Shown here piece after piece: positions 25,210 through 32,846 of a stretch of 64,000 bases of DNA. The stretch comes from DASQYE01 sp036389675. GTDB lineage: Bacteria > Acidobacteriota > Blastocatellia > Pyrinomonadales > Pyrinomonadaceae. The stretch lies in NCBI GenBank assembly GCA_036389675.1, contig DASVWI010000019.1, positions 310,001-374,000 on the forward strand, written 5' to 3'. How positions within the stretch are numbered: position 1 is the stretch's first letter; each line of letters opens with the position of its first letter. The notes beneath the pieces were generated by a model. It was given only the letters and a program-made list of their open reading frames with translations, searched no databases and was not told the DNA's origin. The translations under genes and the position numbers were made by a program.

Positions 25210-26160
25210 TTAGCGTGCCGTTGGCGACGGGCTGGCCGACGGCGACGGCGTCGCTGTCGTCGTCGTGGTGGTAGTCGTCGTCGTGCTGCTCTGCGTGCCC
25301 ATGTTGGTCAGGAGCGCTTTGATAACGGCGGCGACCGTGTTCGTCAACACGTCTATCTGCTGCCGCACCTGTTGCGGCGTGACCTGACTGTAATCCTTCG
25401 GCACTTCAAAGATCGCCGGGTCAACGTCCGTCTTGATGTCGCGCATCTCGGCGATGATTCTCACTCCCTTGACGCCCTCGACGTTGCCAGATGTCTGGCT
25501 CGTCAGCGTTGCGCGCAGCGGCAGGCCCGTTTCCTTGTCAACGAAGACGAAGGCTTCGGATTGAACATTGCCGGCCTGCGTGTTGGTCGTCGTCGTATTC
25601 GCGTAGCGATACTTCTCAGCGGTTCGTCCGTTCAGCTGTTCCTCGCCGACGCGCTCGTAGCCGCGCTGGTTCTCAAGAAACTTGACGAGCTGTCCCGGCG
25701 TCATCAATCGCTGTATCTCGAAGCCGGTCGCTTCAGGCGTCAGCTCCGCATACTGTTTGCGCGTCGGCGAAATGACGTAGTGCTTGTCCGGGCTGTCCAC
25801 GTAGATGAGCTGTTCGTTGTTCGGAAGCTTGAAGGAGAGTCGCTGCTGCTGGCCGTTGCGGGCCACGTCCGCCGAGATCGGCGGAATGCCGACGGCCTTG
25901 TCGCCGCCTTCTGTTTCGGCTGTGAAGACGAGCGTGGCGCTGTACTTCTGCGGCTCGCGCGTATTGATGACCGAGCCAGCCGGAACACTTGTCGTGACCT
26001 GATTGGCATTGATCAGGGTCGTGTTGGCGTTCGCGACGTTCGCGTTCGCGTTGCTGTTCGTGACGGTCGTCTGCTGGCACGCGCTGCTGATGAGTGCAAG
26101 CAGGATAACGAGTGACAGGGAAAAATGGGCGGGCGATCTCTTCAAGGCAAAGCTGAGCAT
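25210..26160 (-). CDS. Lipoprotein with a DUF4412-like domain and poly-threonine tail
   Basis: A 316-residue predicted lipoprotein: signal sequence SLVILLALISSAC with lipobox cysteine near residue 28. An Asn-rich linker (about 29-60) precedes a beta-rich domain (YSATLVFTAETEGG ... FVDKETGLPLRATL ... RDIKTDVDPAIFEVPKDY) that resembles the DUF4412/LolA-like lipoprotein fold, which binds lipids or acts in sorting. The C-terminus is low complexity: a run of about ten Thr followed by a Pro/Ser/Ala tail, encoded by trinucleotide repeats on the DNA that could vary in length by slippage. Likely in an operon with the downstream anchored protein. Function unknown. Confidence 0.68.
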   Translation of the reverse strand: MLSFALKRSPAHFSLSLVILLALISSACQQTTVTNSNANANVANANTTLINANQVTTSVPAGSVINTREPQKYSATLVFTAETEGGDKAVGIPPISADVARNGQQQRLSFKLPNNEQLIYVDSPDKHYVISPTRKQYAELTPEATGFEIQRLMTPGQLVKFLENQRGYERVGEEQLNGRTAEKYRYANTTTTNTQAGNVQSEAFVFVDKETGLPLRATLTSQTSGNVEGVKGVRIIAEMRDIKTDVDPAIFEVPKDYSQVTPQQVRQQIDVLTNTVAAVIKALLTNMGTQSSTTTTTTTTTTATPSPSASPSPTAR

Positions 26161-26318
26161 AACTATAGGCTCCTTCGGCTCGTGCGGCGTCGGGGTCTCG
26201 CCGTGATTTTGAACTTAATCGAGGGAAAACGGTGGCGTGAATATAGCACGCGTCCGGCTCGTTGGCGAATGCTTTGACTCGTGGGCCTATGGGCCTTGAC
26301 GGAGGCGTCTTTAAAATG

Positions 26319-26347
26319 TTGACTCGCCGCGTGAATTAAAGTAGAAG
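26319..26347 (+). promoter_or_regulatory. Predicted sigma-70 promoter for the 26394 gene
   Basis: TTGACT at 26319-26324 and TAGAAG at 26342-26347 are separated by exactly 17 bases. Transcription would begin near 26354, about 40 bases before the ATG. Confidence 0.5.
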
Positions 26348-26393
26348 CAGACGTGCTCTAACCAATCCACATCAGAACCAGAGTCAACTAACG

Positions 26394-27035
26394 ATGAAAC
26401 ACATCCCCCTGCTCGTCACAATGGCCCTAGCGCTCTCGCTATGCAGCATCACAGACAGGTTCACAAGTAAGAACGCGAATCAATCGAACACGGGCGCGGG
26501 CTCCGGCACGGCTGGAAGCGCGGCTGACACGGACAACGTGCCCGTCGATCATCCCGAGCCGACCGCTGCACAGACCAAGGCGCTCGAAGGCGGGCAAGAA
26601 GCCAAATGGGATCAGCAGGGCATCACATGGACTGTGCCCGCCGGGTGGAAAAAGCAGACCGTGGAGACGAAGATGCTCACATATGGCGCGCCCGGCAACT
26701 CGGCCTTTCTGATCGCCAGCATCTCGACGATGGACGAGAGCTTCCCGACCGCCATCAGCCTCAAGGCTTATTACGACAGCACGGCGTCGCGCAAGAAGAA
26801 CGGCGAGGTGGACGAGCTGCGCTATCTTGAGATTGACGGCGTCAAGGGCGTGCAGTTTCGCGAAGCCAACCCGGAGAAGCCGGACGACATACGCCGCCTG
26901 CAATGGATAGCCTATCGCAAATTCGCCGGGCAGACGCAGATGGTCAATCTCATCCTCTCCGGCAGCGGCAAGAGCTTCCCCACACGGCAGGACGAACTCT
27001 ACGCGATTCTCTACTCGACCAAGCTGGTCCACTAG
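26394..27035 (+). CDS. Exported protein of unknown function
   Basis: A 213-residue protein with an N-terminal signal (MKHIPLLVTMALALSLCSI) and an Asn/Gly/Ala/Thr-rich linker to about residue 55. The cysteine in LSLCSI is not a canonical lipobox. The mature domain (about 70-213) contains WDQQGITWTVPAGWKKQTVE, ALSLK-like helices and a C-terminal LYAILYSTKLVH. The WTVPAGW pattern resembles PsbP/MOG1-fold or DcrB-type small exported proteins, but that is only a suggestion. The next gene, a cysteine-rich lipoprotein, starts 38 bases later and may be in the same transcript. Confidence 0.62.
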   Translation: MKHIPLLVTMALALSLCSITDRFTSKNANQSNTGAGSGTAGSAADTDNVPVDHPEPTAAQTKALEGGQEAKWDQQGITWTVPAGWKKQTVETKMLTYGAPGNSAFLIASISTMDESFPTAISLKAYYDSTASRKKNGEVDELRYLEIDGVKGVQFREANPEKPDDIRRLQWIAYRKFAGQTQMVNLILSGSGKSFPTRQDELYAILYSTKLVH

Positions 27036-27073
27036 GCTGTAGTCCGTCTGAAAAAGAGTGAAGGAGGATGAAA

Positions 27074-27502
27074 GTGAAGCCGAAAGGGTTGTGCTGCTTC
27101 CTTCTGATGATGTTGGCCTGCTTGCTGGCGTGCCGTTTGAGCGGTGGCGGCGCAGATGACAACGGAGGAAGCCGGGCCGGGGACGATAGCGATAGCCCTA
27201 ACGTGCAGCTCTGTAAGAAGTACGACTCGTGCGGTTGCCAGTCTTACAGGGACTGCATGGCGGCGGCGAAGAACAGCCCGGCGCTTGAGAAGCCGGGCGT
27301 GCGCGAGTGCATGCTGGCTTCCGGCTGCGAGAGCCTGTGCGCGGGTAAGCCGGACGGCTGTATTGGCCCATCGGCGGGCGAAGGCGGTTCTTCGACCACG
27401 CCGCAGAAATCCAATTGCGCCGCCGTCTCTTGCAGCAAGAATAGCGATTGCCCGAGCGATTGTTACGGAGGATGCGACGGCGTCCGATGTTACAGCTTTT
27501 GA
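27074..27502 (+). CDS. Cysteine-rich lipoprotein
   Basis: A 142-residue predicted lipoprotein. The signal sequence ends in CLLAC; after the lipobox Cys there are 14 more cysteines. They form two groups: eight between LCKKYDSCGC and KPDGC, and six in the C-terminal block CAAVSCSKNSDCPSDC and beyond, which resembles a knottin- or granulin-like disulfide fold. An ATG at 27068 touches AGGAGG directly, leaving no spacing, so the GTG at 27074, six bases from AGGAGG, is the better start. It is followed by a perfect 16-bp-arm terminator. No bacterial family was recognised; it may bind metal or act at the cell surface. Confidence 0.66.
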   Translation: MKPKGLCCFLLMMLACLLACRLSGGGADDNGGSRAGDDSDSPNVQLCKKYDSCGCQSYRDCMAAAKNSPALEKPGVRECMLASGCESLCAGKPDGCIGPSAGEGGSSTTPQKSNCAAVSCSKNSDCPSDCYGGCDGVRCYSF

Positions 27503-27523
27503 CCGTCGCACGCCGTGGAAGCT

Positions 27524-27555
27524 GAGAGCGGGCATTCGATCGAATGCCCGCTCTC
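27524..27555. terminator. Palindromic bidirectional terminator
   Basis: A perfect 32-base palindrome (two 16-base arms, no loop in DNA) lies between convergent genes, 22 bases after the cysteine-rich lipoprotein stop and 18 bases from the stop of the ARPP-1 gene. There is no T-tract, so the terminator role rests on position and stability. Confidence 0.6.
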
Positions 27556-27572
27556 GTGGTGCATGTGCCTCG

Positions 27573-28631
27573 CTAACGCTTGACGTAGCTCCTGTGTATC
27601 CACGCTTCATTTTCCATGAGGTCGCGTGTCTCGAAAAGCACGCCCTGATCTGTCTGGCGCGTCACCAGCTTGATGCGCGTCGTGATCCCTCTTTCCGAGG
27701 CGCGGCCTTGTTCGGCATTTGCCAGAAAGCTTCTGATGGCATCGGCGTTGACCGGCTCAATCCTTTCATCCTTCTGCAATTCGGCGATGGCCTCCACGGC
27801 GGTCGCGCGCAGGAGCTTGGGCCAGAGTTTTTTGAAAAGCTCGCTTGAAGCGTAAACGTCCGCGCTGTTGACGTGGCCGTTGATGGCGAAGGCGTAGCCT
27901 CTGACATCCCTTTGGCCTTCGACGATCTTGACCAGCTTCTTGATGTAGGCTTCCCTCATCTCCTGCAATCTCTTGTTTTCGAGACTGAGCTGAAGGCTCG
28001 ATGCCGAGACCGTGGCGTTGACGCTTGCTCCTATATTCCCGCTTATCCTGGTTTGCGCCTGCTCGACTTTGTCCCAGACCTCGCTCTGCGAGTTTGAGAT
28101 GTTGGCGGCGACCTTCAGGTCTTTCGTCGCGATGCGCTCCGAAGATGTCTCGAAGGTGCTGGCCGCTTCACTCCCGCGCTTGCTCCAACGCCCCTGCTCG
28201 ACACAGAAGGCGGCAATCGGCACGCGACCCGAACGAGGCGGCACGATCAGGTCGACGGCCAGCACGCGGTCTTGCTGTCCGCCTTTGACTATGTCGCCGG
28301 ATTGAACAAAGACATCCTCATCCCGCGAGACGTTTTCAATCGCCAGCTCGTTGACATCCTTCGTCTCGTGGACGATGACGCGCTTGCGCTCCAAGGCCTC
28401 TTGCAGCGTCAGGATTTTACGGCTATTGATCGTGTCATGGCCGTGAATGAGAAAGATCGTGAGGTTTTCGTGGGTGAATGGGCCGGAGAGACGAAACTCT
28501 GCGGCCTGCCCGTTAATAGTCTGTCCCGATGAACCACCCTGCTCGACCTGCGCTGTCGCAAACTTTGGCAAAGAAAATCCAAATACCATCCAGAGAAGCG
28601 CGATTCCAAGGGAGAAAGCTCGCATCTTCAT
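27573..28631 (-). CDS. Exported ARPP-1 (DUF6569) family protein
   Basis: A 352-residue exported protein with a signal sequence (SLGIALLWMVFGFSLP) cleaved near ATAQ. The mature part matches the ARPP-1/DUF6569 family: THENLTIFLIHG near 53, LTLQEALE near 75, VNELAIENVS near 94, SGDIVKGGQQDRVLAVD near 112 and PPRSGRVPIAAFCVEQGRW near 131, followed by repeated beta segments and a C-terminal part near LWPKLLRATAVEAIAEL. The family name refers to association with ADP-ribosylation, rhodanese and phosphatase genes in other genomes; none is adjacent here. Biochemical role unknown. GGAGGTG lies 7 bases before the ATG at 28631. Confidence 0.72.
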   Translation of the reverse strand: MKMRAFSLGIALLWMVFGFSLPKFATAQVEQGGSSGQTINGQAAEFRLSGPFTHENLTIFLIHGHDTINSRKILTLQEALERKRVIVHETKDVNELAIENVSRDEDVFVQSGDIVKGGQQDRVLAVDLIVPPRSGRVPIAAFCVEQGRWSKRGSEAASTFETSSERIATKDLKVAANISNSQSEVWDKVEQAQTRISGNIGASVNATVSASSLQLSLENKRLQEMREAYIKKLVKIVEGQRDVRGYAFAINGHVNSADVYASSELFKKLWPKLLRATAVEAIAELQKDERIEPVNADAIRSFLANAEQGRASERGITTRIKLVTRQTDQGVLFETRDLMENEAWIHRSYVKR

Positions 28632-28834
28632 GGGTACACCTCCTTAAGAGCAATGAAAAAAGAAGAAGGGGAGACACGAGGTGTTTGCCGCTTTGCACAG
28701 AGAACGAGGTGACAGACCCTTGCGGGTCATCAGTGCACAAAACAGCGGAGAGACTGTCGCTTGGTTGCCGCCGCGTGCCGTGAGAGTTGCCACGTGCGCT
28801 CAGGATAATTTAGCTGTCGGGAAGGCCGGGGAGC

Positions 28835-29464
28835 TTATGTTGCTTCCGTAATGTAGGAGGTGGGCGCATCCGCGTGCGGGACGAAGCAGCGGCGACAGCG
28901 CGCTTCGTACATGCCGCCAGCGCCGACGGCGACTCTCTCTTCGGATTCGAAGGTGCGCTGCGAATAGTTGGCGGGCTGGCCGCAGCGCACGCAGATGGCA
29001 TGCGTCTTGGTAATGTACTCGGCGATGGCTAAAAGCTGCGGCATCGGCTCGAACGGTTTCCCCGTGTAGTCCTGATCGAGTCCGGCGATGATGACGCGCA
29101 AGCCCCGCTGGGCCAACTCGTTCGCCACCTCGACCAGTTCGTTATCGAAGAATTGCCCCTCATCTATGCCGACGACCTCCGTGCCCGGCTCGACCTTCGC
29201 CCGCAGCTCCGCCGCCGTTTCGACCGTGGAAGATTCATGACGCATCTCCGAATGCGAGACGATGTGATCGTGCGAGTACCGCTCGTCAATCACCGGCTTG
29301 AAGACCTGTACCTTCTGGCGCGCTATCCGTGCGCGGCGCAGGCGACGAATCAACTCCTCGGACTTGCCCGAGAACATCGAGCCTGCGATCACCTCTATCC
29401 AGCCCGGCGTGGTTCTCAGGTGACTGATATGCTCGTCATTGCCCTGTGCTGTCAGCTCATCCAT
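28835..29464 (-). CDS. tdk: Thymidine kinase (type II)
   Basis: A 209-residue salvage enzyme that phosphorylates thymidine to dTMP with ATP. Visible: P-loop GSMFSGKSEE (28-37), the catalytic base region DEGQFF (E102), the DQDYTGKPFEPMPQLLAIAE substrate loop (130-149), and four zinc-binding cysteines C158, C161, C190 and C193. It is full length for the tetrameric bacterial form. It lies 28 bases downstream of the DUF84 NTPase gene on the same strand, so the two nucleotide-related genes may form one transcript. Confidence 0.95.
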   Translation of the reverse strand: MDELTAQGNDEHISHLRTTPGWIEVIAGSMFSGKSEELIRRLRRARIARQKVQVFKPVIDERYSHDHIVSHSEMRHESSTVETAAELRAKVEPGTEVVGIDEGQFFDNELVEVANELAQRGLRVIIAGLDQDYTGKPFEPMPQLLAIAEYITKTHAICVRCGQPANYSQRTFESEERVAVGAGGMYEARCRRCFVPHADAPTSYITEAT

Positions 29465-29492
29465 TATAATTAATCCTTCAACGCAATAGCTT

Positions 29493-30059
29493 TTAAGTAT
29501 AAAGCTTTCGATTATAGAACGGTGCGAAGGCCGCGACGAGCGCCGCCTCGAAACTATCCGCCCGCGTCAGCAAATCACGCGAGAGCACGCCCCACGCTCC
29601 CTGACGGCTACGCACGTCCTGTGCTCCCGTCACCTCGTCAATAACCTCGCTCAGCTCTCGTCGCCCGTCAATCACGCTGCGCGCTATGAAATCGGGAACG
29701 CTCACAGAAGGGGCCGCGCCGAACATCCCGCGCTCGCCATCCGTCGCATAGGCCCACCCGCACAGAAACGTGTGCCATCGCCCGTCAATCTCGACCGAGT
29801 GAAACCCGCCTTCGAGCCCCACGTAAAGCTCAGCACTCGTCCCTTCCTTCAACAACGTCTCGCGCACCGCCTCTGCCCTGTTTCGTGCGCCGCGCATCAA
29901 CTGCTCTCCCGACAAAGGCATCACGGGCACACCCGTTTCCACAGACCGCGCGACAATCTCGGCCTCGCGCCACGCCGCGTCTGCCGTCGCAATCCGCGCC
30001 GCGCTCACGCGCACGGCCTCGACCTTAGCGGCCCGTTCCGACCCGAGTGCGATTTTCAT
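29493..30059 (-). CDS. DUF84-family inosine/xanthosine triphosphatase-like protein
   Basis: A 188-residue protein of the YjjX/DUF84 type, which hydrolyses deaminated purine triphosphates (ITP, XTP) to protect nucleic acids. Family features: MKIALGSERAAKVEAVR at the N-terminus, GARNRAEAVR near 58, VGLEGGF near 80, and the C-terminal DLLTRADSFEAALVAAFAPF. The frame opens at a TTG at 30068; the ATG at 30059 gives the family start. No strong Shine-Dalgarno sequence is seen. Its position next to thymidine kinase suits a nucleotide housekeeping pair. The length and motifs fit; substrate range is inferred. Confidence 0.82.
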   Translation of the reverse strand: MKIALGSERAAKVEAVRVSAARIATADAAWREAEIVARSVETGVPVMPLSGEQLMRGARNRAEAVRETLLKEGTSAELYVGLEGGFHSVEIDGRWHTFLCGWAYATDGERGMFGAAPSVSVPDFIARSVIDGRRELSEVIDEVTGAQDVRSRQGAWGVLSRDLLTRADSFEAALVAAFAPFYNRKLYT

Positions 30060-30248
30060 AGTAGTCAAAAAAGGAAAAGGCTTCAGGCTTCAAACATTCG
30101 AGAGGCTATAACAGAGCGCGCCCGTGCGTCAAAGGAAGCGACCCGGAAGGGCTTGCTTGACATTCACTGCCGCGCTTGTTGTAATCAAGTTTCCCTTACT
30201 GAAGTTAGATTCGTGCCGGATTTTTTCTCCGAGAGAGGTGTCCAGAAA

Positions 30249-31463
30249 GTGCCCGCTGAAGAACTCATCTATGATTGGAACAGAATCGCGCGGGCGTCCG
30301 AGCCCCCGGGCCGTCATATCGGTTTCGATGACGAGACGCTGCGCGATGGTCTGCAATCGCCGTCGGTGTGCGACCCGCCGATTGAGAAAAAGCTGGAGCT
30401 GTTGCACCTGATGGATGCGCTCGGCATAGACACGGCGGACATAGGGCTGCCGGGCGCGGGCGGCACACACGCGGCGGGCGTCGAACGCCTGGCGCGCGAG
30501 ATCGTCGAGCAGAAGCTGCGCATTCGTCCCAACTGCGCCGCGCGCACGCACGAGGCCGACATACGCCCCATCATAGACATCTCTCAACGCGTCGGCATCC
30601 CCATCGAAGCCTGCACCTTCATAGGCTCTTCTCCCGTCCGCTTTTACGCCGAAGACTGGACGCTCGATAAGCTGTTAAGACTCACCGAAGACGCCGTGAC
30701 ATTCGCCGTCAAAGAAGGTCTCTCCGTGATGTACGTGACGGAGGACACGACGCGCGCCGACCCGGAAACGATTCGTGCTCTCTACACGACGGCCATACGC
30801 GCGGGCGCGCGCGCCGTCTGCGTCTGCGATACGGTCGGGCATTCCACACCTGACGGAGCGCGCGCAGTGGTGCGCTTCGTCAAAAGCATCATCGAGGAAC
30901 AGGGCGAGCGGGTGCGCCTTGACTGGCACGGCCATCAGGACAGAGGGCTCGGAGTCATCAACTCCATCGCGGCCATTGAGGGCGGCGCTGATCAGGTACA
31001 CGGCTCGGCTCTCGGCGTCGGCGAACGCGTCGGCAATACGCCGATGGATCAACTGCTCGTCAATCTGAAGCTGATGGGGTGGATTGACAACGATCTTTCG
31101 CGGCTTGGCGAGTACTGCCATGTGGCAGAGTCATCCTGCGGCTGGACTATTCCCGTCAACTACCCTGTCTTCGGGCGCGACGCCTTTCGCACGGCGACGG
31201 GCGTTCACGCCGCCGCCGTCATCAAGAGCTATAAGAAGGGCGACCCCGGCCTCGCCGACCTCGTCTACTCGGGCGTGCCCGCCGGGCTCTTCGGCATGCA
31301 GCAACAGATCGAGATAGGCTACATGAGCGGCAAGTCCAACGTTATCTACTGGCTCGAAAAGCGCGGCATAGAAGCCAGCGAAGAGCGCGTCGAGCGCATC
31401 CTCTCCCGCGCCAAACAGTCTCCCTCTGTCCTGACCGAAGACGAAGTAATGAAGCTGGTTTAA
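30249..31463 (+). CDS. 2-isopropylmalate synthase-like protein (HMGL family, no regulatory domain)
   Basis: A 404-residue enzyme of the DRE-TIM/HMGL-like family, which condenses acetyl-CoA with a 2-oxo acid. Seen: the metal and catalytic motif DDETLRDGLQ near residue 21, HEADIRPII near 98, DTVGHSTPDGA near 202, HGHQDRGLG near 233 with metal ligands H-x-H, and GERVGNTPMDQLL near 263. The C-terminal helical subdomain is present, but the leucine-binding LeuA_dimer domain is absent, so it is shorter than classic LeuA (over 500). The substrate could be 2-oxoisovalerate or another 2-oxo acid. The long upstream open frame (from 29772) is antisense to the DUF84 gene; the GTG at 30249 is chosen for AGAGGT 8 bases before it. 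Confidence 0.82.
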   Translation: MPAEELIYDWNRIARASEPPGRHIGFDDETLRDGLQSPSVCDPPIEKKLELLHLMDALGIDTADIGLPGAGGTHAAGVERLAREIVEQKLRIRPNCAARTHEADIRPIIDISQRVGIPIEACTFIGSSPVRFYAEDWTLDKLLRLTEDAVTFAVKEGLSVMYVTEDTTRADPETIRALYTTAIRAGARAVCVCDTVGHSTPDGARAVVRFVKSIIEEQGERVRLDWHGHQDRGLGVINSIAAIEGGADQVHGSALGVGERVGNTPMDQLLVNLKLMGWIDNDLSRLGEYCHVAESSCGWTIPVNYPVFGRDAFRTATGVHAAAVIKSYKKGDPGLADLVYSGVPAGLFGMQQQIEIGYMSGKSNVIYWLEKRGIEASEERVERILSRAKQSPSVLTEDEVMKLV

Positions 31464-31471
31464 AAGCAGCT

Positions 31472-31531
31472 GTGAGTGGCGAGCAGGAGGAATGCTTTAA
31501 CTGGTCACTTGTCACTTCTCACTCGTCACTG
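31472..31531. repeat. Heptad palindrome (GTGACGA/TCGTCAC family)
   Basis: The right arm has four successive 7-base units: ACTGGTC (31500), ACTTGTC (31507), ACTTCTC (31514), ACTCGTC (31521), then ACTGA. The left arm (GTGAGTG, GCGAGCA) is degenerate. It fills the gap between two plus-strand genes and ends seven bases before the ATG at 31539, which has no Shine-Dalgarno sequence. Confidence 0.7.
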
Positions 31532-31538
31532 AATTTAT

Positions 31539-32765
31539 ATGTCTACTCCGACCATCACGGTTGCGCCGGACAAAATAGTGCAGGAGTTGCTCGGCAGCCC
31601 GCGCGTGCGTAGCGCTTTTCAGTTTTTTGAATCGCGCGCCGCCGAAATCACCGAAGACCACATACGGCTCTGCTCTATCCCCGCGCCGCCTTTTGGCGAG
31701 GCGGTGCGCGCCGCCTATCTCTCCGAAAGATTTCGCGAGCACGGGCTCAGGGATGTGCAGCTTGACGAGGAAGGCAACTGCGTGGCGCTCAGACCGGGCC
31801 GCTCTCTCTCGCCGCTGCTGGTCGTGAGCGCGCATCTGGACACGGTCTTTCCGGCGGGCACGGATTTTACGGTGAGACGCGCACAGCACAGGCTGCTCGC
31901 GCCCGGCATAGCCGATGACGGCTGCGGGCTCGCGGCGCTCGTTGCACTGCTGCGCGCGCTCGAAGCCTGCGCCATCGAGACCGAAGGGTCGCTGCTTTTC
32001 GTCGGGACGGTGGGCGAAGAGGGCGAAGGGAACTTGCGCGGCGCGCGTCATCTGCTGACTCGCGGGCGCTGGGCCAACCGGATCGACACTTTCATTAGTT
32101 TCGACGGGCCGGGTGTCGAGCGTATCACTCACGCGGCGCTCGGCTCGCGCCGTTATCGCTTGCGGCTGCTGGGCGCAGGCGGTCATTCGTGGGGAGATTT
32201 CGGCGCGGCCAATCCCGTTCATGCCCTGGGCCGCGCCATCGCCCGGCTCGCTTCCTACCCCGCTCCCGTCGAGCCGCGCACGACCTTCAACGTCGGTCGC
32301 ATAGAGGGCGGCGCTGGCATCAACGTCATCCCGCGCGAAGCCCTGATGGATGTTGACCTGCGCTCGGCCTCCGCCGAAGAGCTGCAACGCCTCGACGCAT
32401 TTTTCAGACGCGCGGCGCGCGAAGCCGCCGATGACGAGAACGCCGGGCGGCGCGCGGGCGACCCGCCGCTTGAGCTGGATTTGAAATTGATCGGAGATCG
32501 ACCGAGCGGCGAGACTCCGACCGATGCCCCAATCGTGCGTCTGGCCGAAGAGGCGACGCGCGCTTTCGGCTACAGTCCGAGGCTTGACCGCTCGTCCACG
32601 GACTCCAACGTCGCCATCTCTCTGGGCATCCCCGCCATCACCATCGGCGCGGGCGGCTCTTCCGGCAACTCGCATACGCTCGACGAGTGGTACGACGCGC
32701 GTGGCCGCGACATTGGGCTCAAACGTGCCCTGCTTATCCTGCTCGGCATGGTCGGGATTAAATAA
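31539..32765 (+). CDS. M20-family metallopeptidase
   Basis: A 408-residue cytoplasmic di-zinc exopeptidase of the M20 group. Metal ligands and motifs: SAHLDTVFP near residue 97 (His and Asp), GIADDGCGLAAL near 125, GEEGEGNLRGARH near 165, a Gly-rich dimerisation domain with GAGGHSWGDFG near 210 and NPVHAL, and a final ligand in NSHTLDEWYD near 385. Peptidase T/DapE-like substrates are possible; specificity cannot be read. The preceding gap is a heptad palindrome, so the ATG at 31539 lacks a normal ribosome site. The upstream isopropylmalate-synthase-like gene may be co-transcribed. Confidence 0.88.
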   Translation: MSTPTITVAPDKIVQELLGSPRVRSAFQFFESRAAEITEDHIRLCSIPAPPFGEAVRAAYLSERFREHGLRDVQLDEEGNCVALRPGRSLSPLLVVSAHLDTVFPAGTDFTVRRAQHRLLAPGIADDGCGLAALVALLRALEACAIETEGSLLFVGTVGEEGEGNLRGARHLLTRGRWANRIDTFISFDGPGVERITHAALGSRRYRLRLLGAGGHSWGDFGAANPVHALGRAIARLASYPAPVEPRTTFNVGRIEGGAGINVIPREALMDVDLRSASAEELQRLDAFFRRAAREAADDENAGRRAGDPPLELDLKLIGDRPSGETPTDAPIVRLAEEATRAFGYSPRLDRSSTDSNVAISLGIPAITIGAGGSSGNSHTLDEWYDARGRDIGLKRALLILLGMVGIK

Positions 32766-32774
32766 GGGAGAGAG

Positions 32775-32831
32775 AAAATAGTGAGAGGGAGAAGGAGATA
32801 CTAAGTTCTCCTTCTCCCTCTCACTATTTTT
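32775..32831. terminator. Bidirectional terminator, perfect 24-bp stem
   Basis: A perfect 24-bp inverted repeat (32775-32798 with 32807-32830) with an 8-base loop lies between convergent genes. The stem ends in AAAA on the left and TTTT on the right, giving a T-tract on each transcript. Confidence 0.85.
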
Positions 32832-32846
32832 ACCGCCGAGGCTTCG

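Noticed and set aside
29772..30248. N-terminal extension of the isopropylmalate-synthase-like frame
   Set aside because: Its first part is antisense to the DUF84 gene and the encoded residues do not match the family; GTG at 30249 has a good ribosome site.
31485..31500. AGGAGG followed by a two-codon open frame (ATG CTT TAA) within a palindrome
   Set aside because: Only one base separates AGGAGG from the ATG, and no similar mini-frame is seen in sister elements, so it is probably accidental.
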